Source of the DNA: Knufia peltigerae
Lineage: Eukaryota; Ascomycota; Eurotiomycetes; Chaetothyriales; Trichomeriaceae
Assembly: GCA_030247855.1 (NCBI GenBank)
Contig: JAPDRN010000009.1
Coordinates: forward strand, 372,001-436,000
Length of the DNA stretch: 64,000 nucleotides
Direction of reading: 5' to 3'
In this document: piece by piece, positions 42,718 through 53,221 of the stretch
Numbering within the stretch: the first letter of the stretch is position 1
Layout: each line of letters opens with the position of its first letter
The notes under the pieces: generated by a model
What the model saw: the letters and a program-made list of their open reading frames with translations, nothing else
The model's database searches: none
What the model was told of the DNA's origin: nothing
Program-made: the position numbers and the translations under genes

Positions 42718-44202
42718 ATGTCGTTCAGCGACGAGGCTCTCAAGGCCAAATTGTCGACATTGAACGAGACGCAAGATAGTATCGTCTCAGTCTCACAATG
42801 GATCATGTTTCACAAGTAGGTCAACCACACACATCTTCACCAGATACACACATCTAACATCGCCCTCCCCAGGAGACACGCAGATAGGATCGCGAACTAC
42901 TGGCTGACCCGTCTCCGCGACTCGCCGCCCGCCAAACGTCTCAACTTCATCTACCTGGTCAATGACATCGTCCAGAATGCACGCGCGCGCAAGCGAGCCG
43001 AGTTTCCAGACGCCTTTTCGCCCCTCATGGCCGAAGCCATCCAGACGGCCTATCGGTCTTCTCCCGCAGAGATCCAACAAAAGATCCGCCGGGTCGTGGA
43101 GGTCTGGCGCACGCGGAATGTCTTCGAGATACCCATCCTCGAAGCCATCGAGGCTCGCGTCGACGAGGTCGACAAGACCAAGGGCACAAGCGGCGGCACC
43201 AAGAAAACTTTGATGGGTAAATCTCTGTTCAACTCGTCCTCCTCGTCCGGTCTGCCCAAGGAACTCGAAACCCTCGCGCCGCTTCAGACCGCCGTGACAA
43301 AACAAACCCTCTCGGCCCGCCCGACCATCGACGCCGCGCAGACCGAATACACCAAACTCACCGATCCGTCCGCCGTCCTACCCAGCCCTCCGGTCCACGC
43401 GGCTCGGCTGTCCAGCCTGATCAAAGCTCTCGCTGCGGCCGAATCCTCGGTCTCGGCCAGCATCAAGGCCCGCAAGGCCCTCGTCGCCGACCTCGAACGC
43501 CTCCTGGACGTCAACAGATCCGCACTCGCCAAGGACGAAGAGACCTTTCTCGAACTCGAAAGCCGCAAGAACAGCACCGAGGCGAAGAAACGCGAGGTCG
43601 AAGACGGCATCATCCGAGGCCTGTCCGCCGCCGAGCAAACCCCCGGGGCCGCCGACCAACCAGAGTCGACGACAACGACCATCTTGTCCCCCGACCTGAA
43701 CGAGCCGTCGAGCGACAACGGCGGCGGCGCGGCCTTCCTCTCCGAGCGGCCAGAGATCGAGGCCCTCACCCCCGAACGCGAGCCAATCGACGACTACGGC
43801 TCCTTCTTCCAGTCCCCTCCTCCACCTCCACAACAGCAGGACGTGGGCTACAACGCGTCCGCCTCGCCGCCGCGCGCCAGCAACCCGGCCATCGCGGCGG
43901 CACTGGCGGGATTCTCCGGCGTCGACTACGCCCCAGGAGGATATTCAGCCACGACTCCCGACCTTGGTGCCGGCTCGCTGGGGCGGGGACGCTCGCACAG
44001 CGGAGGACACCACGGCACGAACGGCTCAAGTGCCAAACGACGTAAAACGTCCCACGGGGAGGAGGAGATGGTTCCTGACCTCGGCGAAATGGGCATGGAA
44101 GGGTTCGGACAGACTGACGCCGAGGCCGTCAACGACGAGACCTTGCGTAACCTGGATCGAGATGTCTCTGAACTTATCAGGCAGGAGGGCGGAGGACAGT
44201 GA
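42718..44202 (+). CDS. RTT103: CID-domain transcription termination factor RTT103
   Basis: Two exons, join(42718..42815,42873..44202), encode 475 residues. MSFSDEALKAKLSTLNETQDSIVSVSQWIMFHK joins across the intron to RHADRIANYWLTRLRDSPPAKRLNFIYLVNDIVQNARARKRAEF. This is the eight-helix CID that binds Ser2-phosphorylated RNA polymerase II CTD. IRRVVEVWRTRNVFE ends it. A helical region with a probable coiled coil follows (AAAESSVSASIKARKALVADLERLLDVNRSALAKDEETFLELESRKN). The tail is disordered, with a poly-Pro run (PPPPPQQQ), a nuclear-type KRRK and acidic stretches. Rtt103 recruits the Rat1/Rai1 exonuclease for termination. The first exon ends inside a Lys codon at GTAGGT. GC-rich codon use gives long antisense frames. 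Confidence 0.92.
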
Positions 44203-44810
44203 GTGATTCACGACGTTTGCAAACCAAAAGTCAGGCATGGAGAGTGTTTTAAATCCGATCCCCAGGCTGACAACGCAGCACACTACGGCGGGCAGATAAG
44301 GAAACAGTAAGCCATTGAAGGTATCATCACAGTGTTACTATGTACAAAGAATATACCTTGACAACGTTCATTCTCCCGTGCACACACCCCCTTGTTCCTT
44401 CTCGACTTCTTGACAGGCCAATGTATTTTGTATTCCAATCAAGAAGGGGCCAGAAAAGTCTGATGCTGCCTGTTTGATTGACCTTTGACATCAACCCTGG
44501 TTTTGTCAACCGTTTGAAACTGTAGCAAGTCATCCCTTGTGGCCATGAACCCTTTTGACGCGTGAGGCCGCTGGGGAGACCGTAAACCCGTGACCTAAAC
44601 ATTCTGGTATCCAGGTCCGTAGACAACTATCTCTAGGCGTGTGTGATATGGAGAAATCTCCAAGCTGTCATCAACAGAACGTCACATCATCATCGGGACA
44701 TTTTGCGACTGGTAGTAGTAATAGTCGGCATGAAAGCAAACAATGTCCACGCTTATATCCACAGGCGTCACTCGTCAAATCGTTCCCATCCCTCGTTGAT
44801 TCTGCCTTTC
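44203..44810. other. Convergent gap between RTT103 and the GH47 mannosidase
   Basis: About 600 bases of 3' untranslated sequence. Nothing else was recognised. Confidence 0.6.
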
Positions 44811-46622
44811 TCAATTGGTAGTAGGTCTCTTCAAAGGGTGAGCCTCGGTGTTCAAAACCCACCGGTCCAGGTCCACGACCGACGGTTCACTGAAGATGAG
44901 GTAGAAATACTTCAACGTCTCGGCCAGCCAGAAACTCTCCATGCGGTCGCTCTGCTCGGGCATCGGAAGCCTCACGTCGTTCACGGCGGCGTGGGCGATG
45001 GACGTCTTCGTGGCCGTGTTGATGCGCTGGAACATGGCCCACGCCGCGTCCTGCAGCTTCTTGTCGCCCGTGATCCGGTAGAGTACGAAGATGGACTCGA
45101 TGGCCTCGGGGCGAAGAATGTACCGATTGTCCCCCTGGTCCGTGTACCCGACGGCGAGGCGGTTCTGGTCGACGAGCTTCTTGCCCATTTCCGAGGGGGT
45201 CGCGTCCCTCGGCGGGGTGGGGGAGTTCTTCTTCCAGACGGCCTCGTACCACTTCGCGTCCGTCCACTCGCACTTCCCTGGCGGAGGGGGGTCGACGCCG
45301 ACCTGGCACGCGGAGAGGTGGAAGGTCTCGGGCATGAGGCCCGAGGGCATGGAGTTGTACGCCCAGAGGCACCCGTCGACGAGCCTCCGGGCGACCGGCA
45401 GGTCGTCAGGGCGGCCGAAGATCTTGGCTCCGATCCCGACCATCCCTCCGACGAAGCAGGCGAGGTGCTGTCCCTGAGGTTCGAGGCTCGAGATGGGGAT
45501 CGTCTCGAGCGTCGTCAAACCGGCGTTGCCGCTGAACAGGAGGTCCTCGCCGCCGGGCACGAGCGGCCGGAAGAAGAGGTACCTCTTGGCGGCCTCGATG
45601 GCTTCCTCGTACATGTGCTTGTACTTCCCGTCGCGGCCACCGAGCATCATCCACTGCTTCGGCAGGTACTCGTACGTCGAATCGGCCATGCCGCCCATCG
45701 TGAAGTGGTTGACGTCGAACGTGAGCGCCTTCGCGTTGACGATGGTCGGCCACAGGCCCGGGATCTTGGTCTGGTTCTGCGCCGACTCCATCGTCTCCGC
45801 TATCCGCTGTATCACGTCAAAGTACTTCACGTCCCCGGTGACTTGACTCAGCCGCGTGAACTCGACCGACAGACTGCCAATCTCCGCGAGCAGAGTGTTG
45901 GTGCTGGGTTCGATCTCCTTCCCGACCGCCGTCACGCGCCACTGCCACCGCGCCATGGGCATGTGGTTGGGCGTGTCGAACGCCGAGTACAGTATCTCAC
46001 CCAGCTCGCGGGCCTTGTCCAGCAAGGCAGGATACCGACCGTCGGAAAGGTCGTACGCGGCGAGGAATCCGCCGAGGTATCGTATCGTGGTTTCAAAGAC
46101 GTTGATCATCTCCTCCTGGCTGGTCGTGAAGTCGATCTTCTTCACGGCCTCGACGCACTGCTCAAAGTCTTCCTTCAAGTCCATGATCCAGAGCGTGTCC
46201 ATGGTGTCGACGAGTGTCGCGCCCCATCCGCCGAAACTCATGCGCGCCGTCCCACTGATGGGGCCGACCTCGTCTGCACCCCATGCGTGTTTCTTGTACC
46301 CGTTCCACGCGTGGATAAATGCATCTCTGACGACGCCCAGTCTGGTTTCTCGCGTTTTCTTCTCGTCCAGAGACTCCGGCCTCAGTTGAAAGTCATATTG
46401 GATCTTGGGAATATTCTGGATAGGACCGGCCGGTGGACTTCGAAGGTCAGTGATGGGATATCTCTCGGGATGCTTCGTCCAGTGCAGCTTGCCGAGGGGC
46501 GCGCTGTCACCAGGAGATACGGACGGAGATTGAACATTGCTGCCGGTATGTAGGAATAAGTAATATACGACGCAGGCGATGAAGAATGCTGGGACCAGCC
46601 AGAGTCTTCTGATCAAGATCAT
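44811..46622 (-). CDS. GH47 class I alpha-1,2-mannosidase, type II membrane protein
   Basis: One exon encodes 603 residues from the first in-frame ATG (MILIRRLWLVPAFFIACVVYYLFLHTG). A short basic cytosolic tail and one hydrophobic span form a signal anchor, so the catalytic domain faces the ER or Golgi lumen. The (alpha/alpha)7 domain shows HAWNGYKKHAWGADEVGPISG, GGWGATLVDTMDTLWIMDLKEDFEQC, TTIRYLGGFLAAYDLSDG, HLACFVGGMVGIGAKIFG and YILRPEAIESIFVLYRITGDKK. It ends VLNTEAHPL, in which the Thr of TEAHP ligates the essential calcium ion in GH47. The family trims alpha-1,2-linked mannose from N-glycans. Whether it is the ER or a Golgi enzyme cannot be told from sequence alone. Strong GC3 bias gives a 600-codon shadow frame on the plus strand. 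It is divergent from MED20. Confidence 0.95.
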   Translation of the reverse strand: MILIRRLWLVPAFFIACVVYYLFLHTGSNVQSPSVSPGDSAPLGKLHWTKHPERYPITDLRSPPAGPIQNIPKIQYDFQLRPESLDEKKTRETRLGVVRDAFIHAWNGYKKHAWGADEVGPISGTARMSFGGWGATLVDTMDTLWIMDLKEDFEQCVEAVKKIDFTTSQEEMINVFETTIRYLGGFLAAYDLSDGRYPALLDKARELGEILYSAFDTPNHMPMARWQWRVTAVGKEIEPSTNTLLAEIGSLSVEFTRLSQVTGDVKYFDVIQRIAETMESAQNQTKIPGLWPTIVNAKALTFDVNHFTMGGMADSTYEYLPKQWMMLGGRDGKYKHMYEEAIEAAKRYLFFRPLVPGGEDLLFSGNAGLTTLETIPISSLEPQGQHLACFVGGMVGIGAKIFGRPDDLPVARRLVDGCLWAYNSMPSGLMPETFHLSACQVGVDPPPPGKCEWTDAKWYEAVWKKNSPTPPRDATPSEMGKKLVDQNRLAVGYTDQGDNRYILRPEAIESIFVLYRITGDKKLQDAAWAMFQRINTATKTSIAHAAVNDVRLPMPEQSDRMESFWLAETLKYFYLIFSEPSVVDLDRWVLNTEAHPLKRPTTN

Positions 46623-47355
46623 CCTGGGAATTAACTGCGCTTCTTCACGTTGTATTCCGGGCTCAAGAAGAGGTGTCAAAGCGTGTCGGGGAGCTGCGCA
46701 TGTGAAATGCTGATATCAGCTCGATATCCAGTCGCTCCAAATCATGTCTAGGTATTCATTGTACAGAGAAGGAAAAAAGGTCTCATAGAAACTCGGGTCG
46801 GAAGTAATAATAGTGGTGGTTCTGACGGCCCCCATCTGTAGTCAATCGTATTGTAGTACGGGATGTTGAGGGTCCAATATACGGGGTACGGATACTCGTA
46901 GAGTCGTACGGAGTTACTGGTACAACGTTGTTTCGGAGTGTGAGCACGCGCCCGCCGACGAGCAACAACCCTTGCTCACCCGAGGCTGGGCTTTACTGGG
47001 TGCCTATTATTTATTCTCTGGGGACTTTTAGGGATAACCTTTTGGTGCCTGAGTTTAGTGTCAAGGCTCCCGAGCCAGCACCAATACGAGCAAAGCTCAA
47101 GTACCCCCCGCATGCATCTGCCTCAAGGTATATCAAATATTTTTTCGAGTCCAAAGTTTGCAGATCCTCGACATACAAAAACAAGTGACATCGCTCTCTT
47201 TTTTTTCTTCTTCCCTTCTACCAGCAGCAGGCAATATAATGAACTAGACCCAATGTGAAGATCAATGACACCTTACAGTACACGTCTTACTCGTACAGAT
47301 ACAAAGACACTTTTGTTTGAACACATTCATTTCGACCCTCGACAATCATCATATC
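46623..47355. other. Divergent promoter, GH47 mannosidase (-) and MED20 (+)
   Basis: About 730 bases. GTACGGAGTTAC and related GTAC words cluster at 46855-46925. A T-rich run lies near 47200. No gene was seen. Confidence 0.6.
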
Positions 47356-48156
47356 ATGCCTTCAACGGCCCTCTTCTACCTCCCACTCGCTCCGACTCAA
47401 ACATCCCCCACCTCGACACTGATATCACACATTACACGTACTCTCCCCGCCGACCCTTTACCACCGTTCATCCTCGATCACCGTCTCTTCGTCGACACAT
47501 CTTCCCTCTTACCCAACACCGACACCTCTAAACGTTCATTCACGAGCATTCTACACCTGTCTCAAATCCCACACGATTCATTTATCGGTACCACTGGTGC
47601 CGGTGCCGGTGCCGCCGCCCCTCCTTCCCAGCCTTCCCAATCCACTACGCCCACGACGGAACCTTCTCTGACAATCACGTCCCTTCCATCACCTGCGACG
47701 GACACGTTGACCCAACTCATCGGCACGAAACTTCAACCTCAGTGGGCTCATCGTCAATCCGTCATAATCGACAACGGAACATCCCTGAGTCTACACGACG
47801 GTGACTACACGGTCCGTATAGGTGACCTGAAGACATCACCGAGGGGAAACCAACCGCTGAGTCTCCGAGGGACCATTCTCGAAGTCACCTACAACGCTGA
47901 TAAAGATGAGGACGTCGAGGAGGCGGCCACCGACGGCGCGACTGCGACTGCGACCGCGCGTGTGGGCAAAGAGGACGAAACCCTCCTCCGTGGCGTCGTC
48001 GACGCACTCGCCGAGTCGGCGGGCGTGTCAATGGCGGGCGCTCGCGTGTTTTTCCGCAAGACGCTCCGTCAAGAGCGAGGCAAACTACCCCGCGGCGTGA
48101 CCGATTGGGACCTCGTGAGGTTGTACATGACTGCACTGCGCGGGTCGAGGGGTTGA
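47356..48156 (+). CDS. MED20: Probable Mediator subunit 20
   Basis: One exon encodes 266 residues from the ATG at 47356 (MPSTALFYLPLAPTQ). The TBP-like fold of Med20 is suggested by three blocks. These are the starting strand (ALFYLPLAP); WAHRQSVIIDNGTSLSLHDGDYTVRIGDLKTSP, where fungal Med20 has a W-HR...NG...GDFRVRLGD pattern; and LRGTILEVTY. A low-complexity Ala/Pro/Thr/Ser loop separates the first two. The C-terminal DLVRLYMTALRG is helical. Med20 is a Mediator head subunit that pairs with Med18 and contacts RNA polymerase II. The call rests on remembered pattern, not alignment. The TTG at 47317 would extend the frame by 13 codons but is not a likely start. Confidence 0.72.
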   Translation: MPSTALFYLPLAPTQTSPTSTLISHITRTLPADPLPPFILDHRLFVDTSSLLPNTDTSKRSFTSILHLSQIPHDSFIGTTGAGAGAAAPPSQPSQSTTPTTEPSLTITSLPSPATDTLTQLIGTKLQPQWAHRQSVIIDNGTSLSLHDGDYTVRIGDLKTSPRGNQPLSLRGTILEVTYNADKDEDVEEAATDGATATATARVGKEDETLLRGVVDALAESAGVSMAGARVFFRKTLRQERGKLPRGVTDWDLVRLYMTALRGSRG

Positions 48157-49409
48157 AAGACTTGATGATTGATTCTCGAATCTTTTTGCTCTACAATATG
48201 ATGATACATACACTGCCTGTTTGTATGCCATGCGAGTATATTGGGCCCGAACAACAAATTCCTACAACACAGAAATCCCACCTACAATCAACGTCTGGAC
48301 GTCAAGGGTCCCCCGGTCCAGAATGGTATCATTCGATCCGAGGTCCACAATGGGACTGGACGATACTTGTACACATGGATCATGCCCGTCCCACAGTGGG
48401 CACATTCCCCCGTCAACAGCGACGACATGGCAACCAGCGGCCATCAAAGAAAAGCACCGTGTCCAAGGGCACTGTGTGGGAGAGATGAACGTCGAACCTC
48501 AATTCATACGGTCGCAACGCGTGTCAATGACTCTCGCCACGGCGCACTGGCGCGCTCGACGCTCTCGACGCTCTCGAGCCCTCACGACATTTCCGATCTG
48601 ATAGTCAACAAGATGCAATTCCCCATCGAGCGGAAATTCGAGCTTTTGTGTAATTCAAGGCGATGTCGGCGAGTTATGGCAAATCGACATGGCATTCTTG
48701 TCAATCATCTCATCTCATCTCTTCACGTCAAAATCACACTAGGAAGGGAATATCTAGACCCTCAGACTATAGAGAACGGATCTTCCGGACGATTCTCAGG
48801 TGTTTTCTTTGTTGATACCTAAATGTTTATATATTGCACATGTAAAGTATGTACTCGTGAAGATGGTCGTCAAGTATGTACAATGACAAAGAAACAAAAC
48901 ACACAAAGACCGACCCTGGTTCAATATCTCGGGAAATGTTGGACAACCTTTGCCATGCCACGCCAAAAAAAGAAGACAGCACACACAAACATCAAGTTGC
49001 CTTGTAAACCACCCGTGAATCTCTTTTTTTCTTTTGCCCTCTAATAAAGAAAACGCCGCCGCCATGCCACGCCATGCCACTCACTACATGTCGTACCTTG
49101 TTAAGGTAGGGTATGTAGATAAGATAGAAAAACTCAAAAATCAAAAAGTCGCAGAGCAAGCACTGTATGGGCAGAATGTACATCTCCCATATATATGTAT
49201 ATTAAAAAAGCACAAAGGAGACAAAGTCATTTTTGACCACGGCCAACAATGCAATGCGAGAATTCAAACGCTTCGGGTTTTCTCTCTTGCTTTCTGTGCT
49301 CTTTCTTTTTTCACCCAACAGTTGGCTCTGTTTTCAAACACGAACTTTCGCAACCGACAATGCAGAAAGATCCGGCTAACACATTGAGTCTTACGGGACA
49401 GGTCTCTGC
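48157..49409. other. Convergent gap between MED20 and the FAD/NADPH oxidoreductase gene
   Basis: About 1.25 kb. A plus-strand frame of about 190 codons (48241-48822) begins at TTG and has no family pattern. Repeated CCATGCCACG words occur near 48952 and 49060-49078. Nothing else was recognised. Confidence 0.5.
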
Positions 49410-51365
49410 CTACCAAGTCTCTGCAATATATTGACCAGAAGCCTTCTTCTCGGCCCAGAAACTTTTGGCCTCGTCGAGGTTCAACTTGCCCTTGGCCATG
49501 GCGACATCGACGAGTGCGGCCTCGACGCCTTCACCCATGCCCTTGGAACTTCCACAGACAAAGATACGTCCGTCGAGGGCGTTGATGATGAACCAAACCA
49601 AATCAGCTTGGTGCCGGACCTCTTCTTGGACATATCGTCCTTCGCCGCGACGAGACTGGACCACTTTCTTGACCTTGTCTTCGTGCACGCCCCAGTCACC
49701 CGAATAGAGCTCATCGAGTAGACTGTCCCGAATGCCCTGCAAAACCCACACCTTGTTGGCGCAGTTGGCAGACTTCAATCGTCGGTGAACAAAGCCTCTG
49801 AATGGGGCGACGCCCACCCCGGCACCGATCAACAGCATGGGTCCGTCGCTGACGAACTCGCGGGCCAGCGGGTTGGCCATCAATCCACGGAACATGGGGA
49901 TTCTGAGGTCGAGGTCCTTGATGTCTTTGCCCTCCTTTTCGGCCTGGATGACCTGCTGGGCTAGTCTTTCCAAGAACCCAGACGACACACCCGTCCTCGT
50001 GCCCGTAAGGTAGTCTTCGGCTTCGTGAACCGACACGGCAATTTCAATAAGTCGTCGGCATTCCGTGCCGTCTCGTTGACAAGAGACCATGGGATCTTGG
50101 GAAAGTGAATAAAATCGTGGCATGAGCTGGTTGAGGACGGAAAGAAGGTAATCGAGCGGTGGCCTAGAAGACGGGAAAGCGTCTAGGACTTGTGGAATGG
50201 TCGTGTATGGTCCCGTTCGGAGGTCACAGAATGTGCCCTGACCCTGCGCCGAAGACAAATACATCAGGATCATCTTCTCGTGCTCATCTCCTGCATATTC
50301 TCCCAACAGGCGGAACAATTGTTTCGTCGGCGCATAGCTTTGAATGTCGGAACACCACGTCAATAGTTCTCTTCTCGTCGTGACCAGCTCCCTCGGAGCA
50401 TCGTCGCCCCAGATTGTTGGCCACCGTCCTGAGGTGGTCTTTAGCAATATCGGTTTGTCCCGCACGAAGCTCGGTACGCCCAACGTACTGAAAATCTTTT
50501 CCACCATCTGGGGAGAGTTCGGCGCGCACACACCGATGGCACCTCCTACGACAAAATCAACGTCGCCACCTTCGACAGGGTAATCTGTCACGTCGATATC
50601 GAAATGGTATGTTCTTTTCTCGGCACCGGATTTTGTCAATTCGCGCGCGTGGAAGAGAGGGGCGGAGTAAACTTGGTAAGGAGGGTGGGGGGTGACGAAA
50701 TTGGGGGGGTGCTTGAGGACTTCGGTGGTCTTTCGTTGCGGTGGTTGGGCGTATGTTGCATTTGTAGAGGTAGAGAGTGGCTCCAAGGAGACTGTCCTGG
50801 TGGGCATTTCGACGATTCCAGTCAACTCACTGTCCATACTCAGCGCACCCAGCTTCAGCTTCAGACTTCGGTACGCATCATTGTCGGGCTCTCGGATGGG
50901 TCGGGCACCTCCGGGGATCCCCTTGGCCGTCAGCTCTTGCAGCATACAGCAACCTCCGCCGCAGCACGCCTTCTGCACCATGGCAGTGGCAGTGCCCGCT
51001 TGTCCCAGAAATCGCCTTGCATCTTCGGAATCTTCCGAAACCAACACGGTCGAAGCTCTTCTCTTCCTAGGAGATTGAGTCTTTAGGAATGTCTGGCCGT
51101 GCCGTTGTTGTTCGTCGAAGGAATCGTCGGACGAGTTCTCGGTGGGGGTGGTGGGGGTTGTGTCTATACTAGAGGCATCGTTGTCGGAGTAAGTGCCCGT
51201 GGTTGTGATCCTCGAAATAGGTGATTGACTGAATTGTGACGTGCTCGTCGACAATTTCCGCGTCCGCGAAGGATCTTCCGGTATGGGATTGTCAGGGTGT
51301 GAATGTGCCGTGAGAGGAACTGCTTGGCCGGCGGAAGACATGGACGTGTGAGCTGCGCTGCTCAT
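49410..51365 (-). CDS. Diflavin-reductase-type FAD/NADPH oxidoreductase without flavodoxin domain
   Basis: One exon encodes 651 residues from the ATG at 51365 (MSSAAHTSMSSAGQ). About 200 N-terminal residues are Ser/Thr rich and unstructured. They include FLGQAGTATAMVQKACCGGGCCMLQEL, a Cys-dense patch. From about 260 the FNR-type module of CPR and sulfite reductase starts: a linker-domain segment, PRFYSLS (FAD isoalloxazine site), GVSSGFL (FAD phosphates), GAGVGVAPFRGFVHRR (NADPH), VCGSSKGMGEGVEAAL and a terminal ETW whose Trp should stack on FAD. No flavodoxin (FMN) domain precedes it, so it needs a separate electron partner. Relatives are annotated as sulfite-reductase-flavoprotein-like or methionine-synthase-reductase-like. 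The acceptor is unknown. A CAG acceptor-like site upstream suggests a spliced 5' leader. Confidence 0.82.
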   Translation of the reverse strand: MSSAAHTSMSSAGQAVPLTAHSHPDNPIPEDPSRTRKLSTSTSQFSQSPISRITTTGTYSDNDASSIDTTPTTPTENSSDDSFDEQQRHGQTFLKTQSPRKRRASTVLVSEDSEDARRFLGQAGTATAMVQKACCGGGCCMLQELTAKGIPGGARPIREPDNDAYRSLKLKLGALSMDSELTGIVEMPTRTVSLEPLSTSTNATYAQPPQRKTTEVLKHPPNFVTPHPPYQVYSAPLFHARELTKSGAEKRTYHFDIDVTDYPVEGGDVDFVVGGAIGVCAPNSPQMVEKIFSTLGVPSFVRDKPILLKTTSGRWPTIWGDDAPRELVTTRRELLTWCSDIQSYAPTKQLFRLLGEYAGDEHEKMILMYLSSAQGQGTFCDLRTGPYTTIPQVLDAFPSSRPPLDYLLSVLNQLMPRFYSLSQDPMVSCQRDGTECRRLIEIAVSVHEAEDYLTGTRTGVSSGFLERLAQQVIQAEKEGKDIKDLDLRIPMFRGLMANPLAREFVSDGPMLLIGAGVGVAPFRGFVHRRLKSANCANKVWVLQGIRDSLLDELYSGDWGVHEDKVKKVVQSRRGEGRYVQEEVRHQADLVWFIINALDGRIFVCGSSKGMGEGVEAALVDVAMAKGKLNLDEAKSFWAEKKASGQYIAETW

Positions 51366-52359
51366 CCTGAGATTTTTGTGTGGAGGGGTTGAGTGGTGGT
51401 GGCCGCGGCAAGCACCTGGAAAATTGTAGGAGAGGTTAGATGGCTGTGAATGTCGAGGAAAACAGCGGGAAGCATTCTTGAAGAATCGCACTCGATTCAA
51501 CATGAACTGAAGCATCCAGAAGACGGCCGAGGTGTTTGAGAAGGATTTGAGATCATTATGCAAGCGGCTGATAAAAAAAGAAAGGTGAGAGGGAACTTAC
51601 GAGGGTGCTGAGGAGTTGGAAATGTGGATGATGTAAGAAGCCCTGGTGCACCGAAAGTGCGGAATTCTGCGTGTTTTGTAGGAGCGATTCAGCAGCCACT
51701 TTGGTATCTGTACGCGATGAGACGACACTTTGTTTGGTGTCCAAGGAGACAAGACAGGCCAAAGCAAACACAGCGATCGCGTGTGCCCTCGCTCTTGGTC
51801 TGATCAGACCATTCCCCGAGTTCGCCGAAAGGAGTGTGAGGGTCGAGAGGTATTCGAGGGGGAGTAAACGATCGCGACGTTGAATAATTAATGAGGGTAT
51901 TATTTAACGAGTTCTCTCAAAAAGAGGGAAAAGAGAGAAATCCCGGGAGGCGGCTCACAAGGAATTAAGAAATAAGAACAATGGGGGAATTGTCGATGGG
52001 CGTTGCGGAAATCGGCAAATATCGGTGTCGAGCAAATCAACGGTTGGTAGGCATCATGTGGGCTGATTTATGGACTGATTCCGTTCTGTTTCTTGTTGGG
52101 CTTTTCCATTTATTTGTTACGGATACAACTACTTGCCTTTCCTTCATTCCCCGGATCACGCCCTCTCCCTCTCTCCTTCTTCCCACACATGCCGATGCTC
52201 ACCGAATATCCTTGTTCGCTCTTCATTCCGCGACTCTCAAATCCTCGTACGAGTGGACGAACATCTCCTGTACTGTAACGAGTTCCTGCTGGTGAAGTGG
52301 CGCAGAGTGCACGGTGGTCTCCGTCAAACCCCACCATTCCTTGATCCGTGGAAGAAAGA

Positions 52360-52815
52360 TTGGATCAGATAAGATCATCTTGTCATGGATTATCTTTATT
52401 GAGGGTCAGAAATTCTAAACTATGGAGTGCGAGTACGACGATATCGGCCGCATCCATCTCCTTATTGTAGCCAACCCAACACTCTGTACAAAGACTTCGT
52501 ACCAAGTTATCTTGTCCTATCAATATTGTATTTTTCAACATTTTCCTTTCTCCACCTGCATACAGTGAGAGTATTACATTGACCTCTTATGTGTATTGAG
52601 GTAAGCAAGCAAGCGCTTCATCTTGGAGTGAGCAAATGACTGTGCACAAAGTGGTACGATCCTTATGACCTGAAAGTCACAGATCTCCGATCGCGGCCCA
52701 AGTTCTAACAAAGTACGAACTATTGCAAGTGCCGCGATGCCGGTGCCTCGCCTCGGTTCCCCCGCTCCTATTATATCGTAGAGATAATCTATCGAGAGAT
52801 AATCTAATCTTATCC
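52360..52815. promoter_or_regulatory. Cluster of GATA-type sites
   Basis: CAGATAAGATC near 52364, GATTATCTTTATT near 52386, a direct repeat of GAGATAATCTA (52781-52791 and 52796-52806) and CTTATCC just after give at least five HGATAR-type sites in about 450 bases. They lie 1.0-1.4 kb upstream of the oxidoreductase start. AreA or another GATA factor could act here. Confidence 0.35.
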
Positions 52816-53041
52816 AATCTCCCGGCGTCGCATCATGTACAATACATGGTACTCCGTACTATACATATGTACAACTCACACATCCCGTGATCCCCGACTC
52901 ACACCATCCCACGCCGTCTCCTTTTCAAGCATGGCCTTGTCTCCATTGTTCATCTGTTGAAACAACCTCATTAGTAGTATGTAGGCACCTTATCCTTACC
53001 ACAGATTATGTAGACCTCTCTTATCCGTACCTTTGTCACCT

Positions 53042-53044
<3 letters not shown>

Positions 53045-53073
<29 letters not shown>
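53045..53073. repeat. (CT)n dinucleotide microsatellite
   Basis: An almost perfect run of about 13-14 CT units follows a T-rich run. Confidence 0.9.
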
Positions 53074-53080
<7 letters not shown>

Positions 53081-53181
53081 CCGTGGGTGTGTGTGCAGTG
53101 AGTGACACGCTTTTATTCATTCTAGAAAAATCTCATCTTGACTTTGCCCCGGAATGCGGAGTAACTACTTTGTTACCATTC

Positions 53182-53221
53182 CAGCAACAGCAACAGCAAC
53201 ACCACCACCACCACCACCACG
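53182..53221. repeat. CAACAG / CAC trinucleotide-type microsatellite
   Basis: Three to four CAGCAA/CAACAG units pass into about seven CAC units. In one frame this reads as Gln then His, but no gene is supported around it. Confidence 0.8.

Noticed and set aside
43284..43833. Minus-strand frames of about 150 codons opposite RTT103
   Set aside because: Antisense shadows of a GC-rich coding exon.
44643..46553. 636-codon plus-strand frame opposite the GH47 mannosidase
   Set aside because: It is a shadow of the GC3-biased mannosidase exon; low-complexity Arg/Val/Leu composition and no family pattern.
48241..48822. 193-codon plus-strand frame downstream of MED20
   Set aside because: Begins at TTG, overlaps the likely 3' region of MED20, and has no domain pattern.
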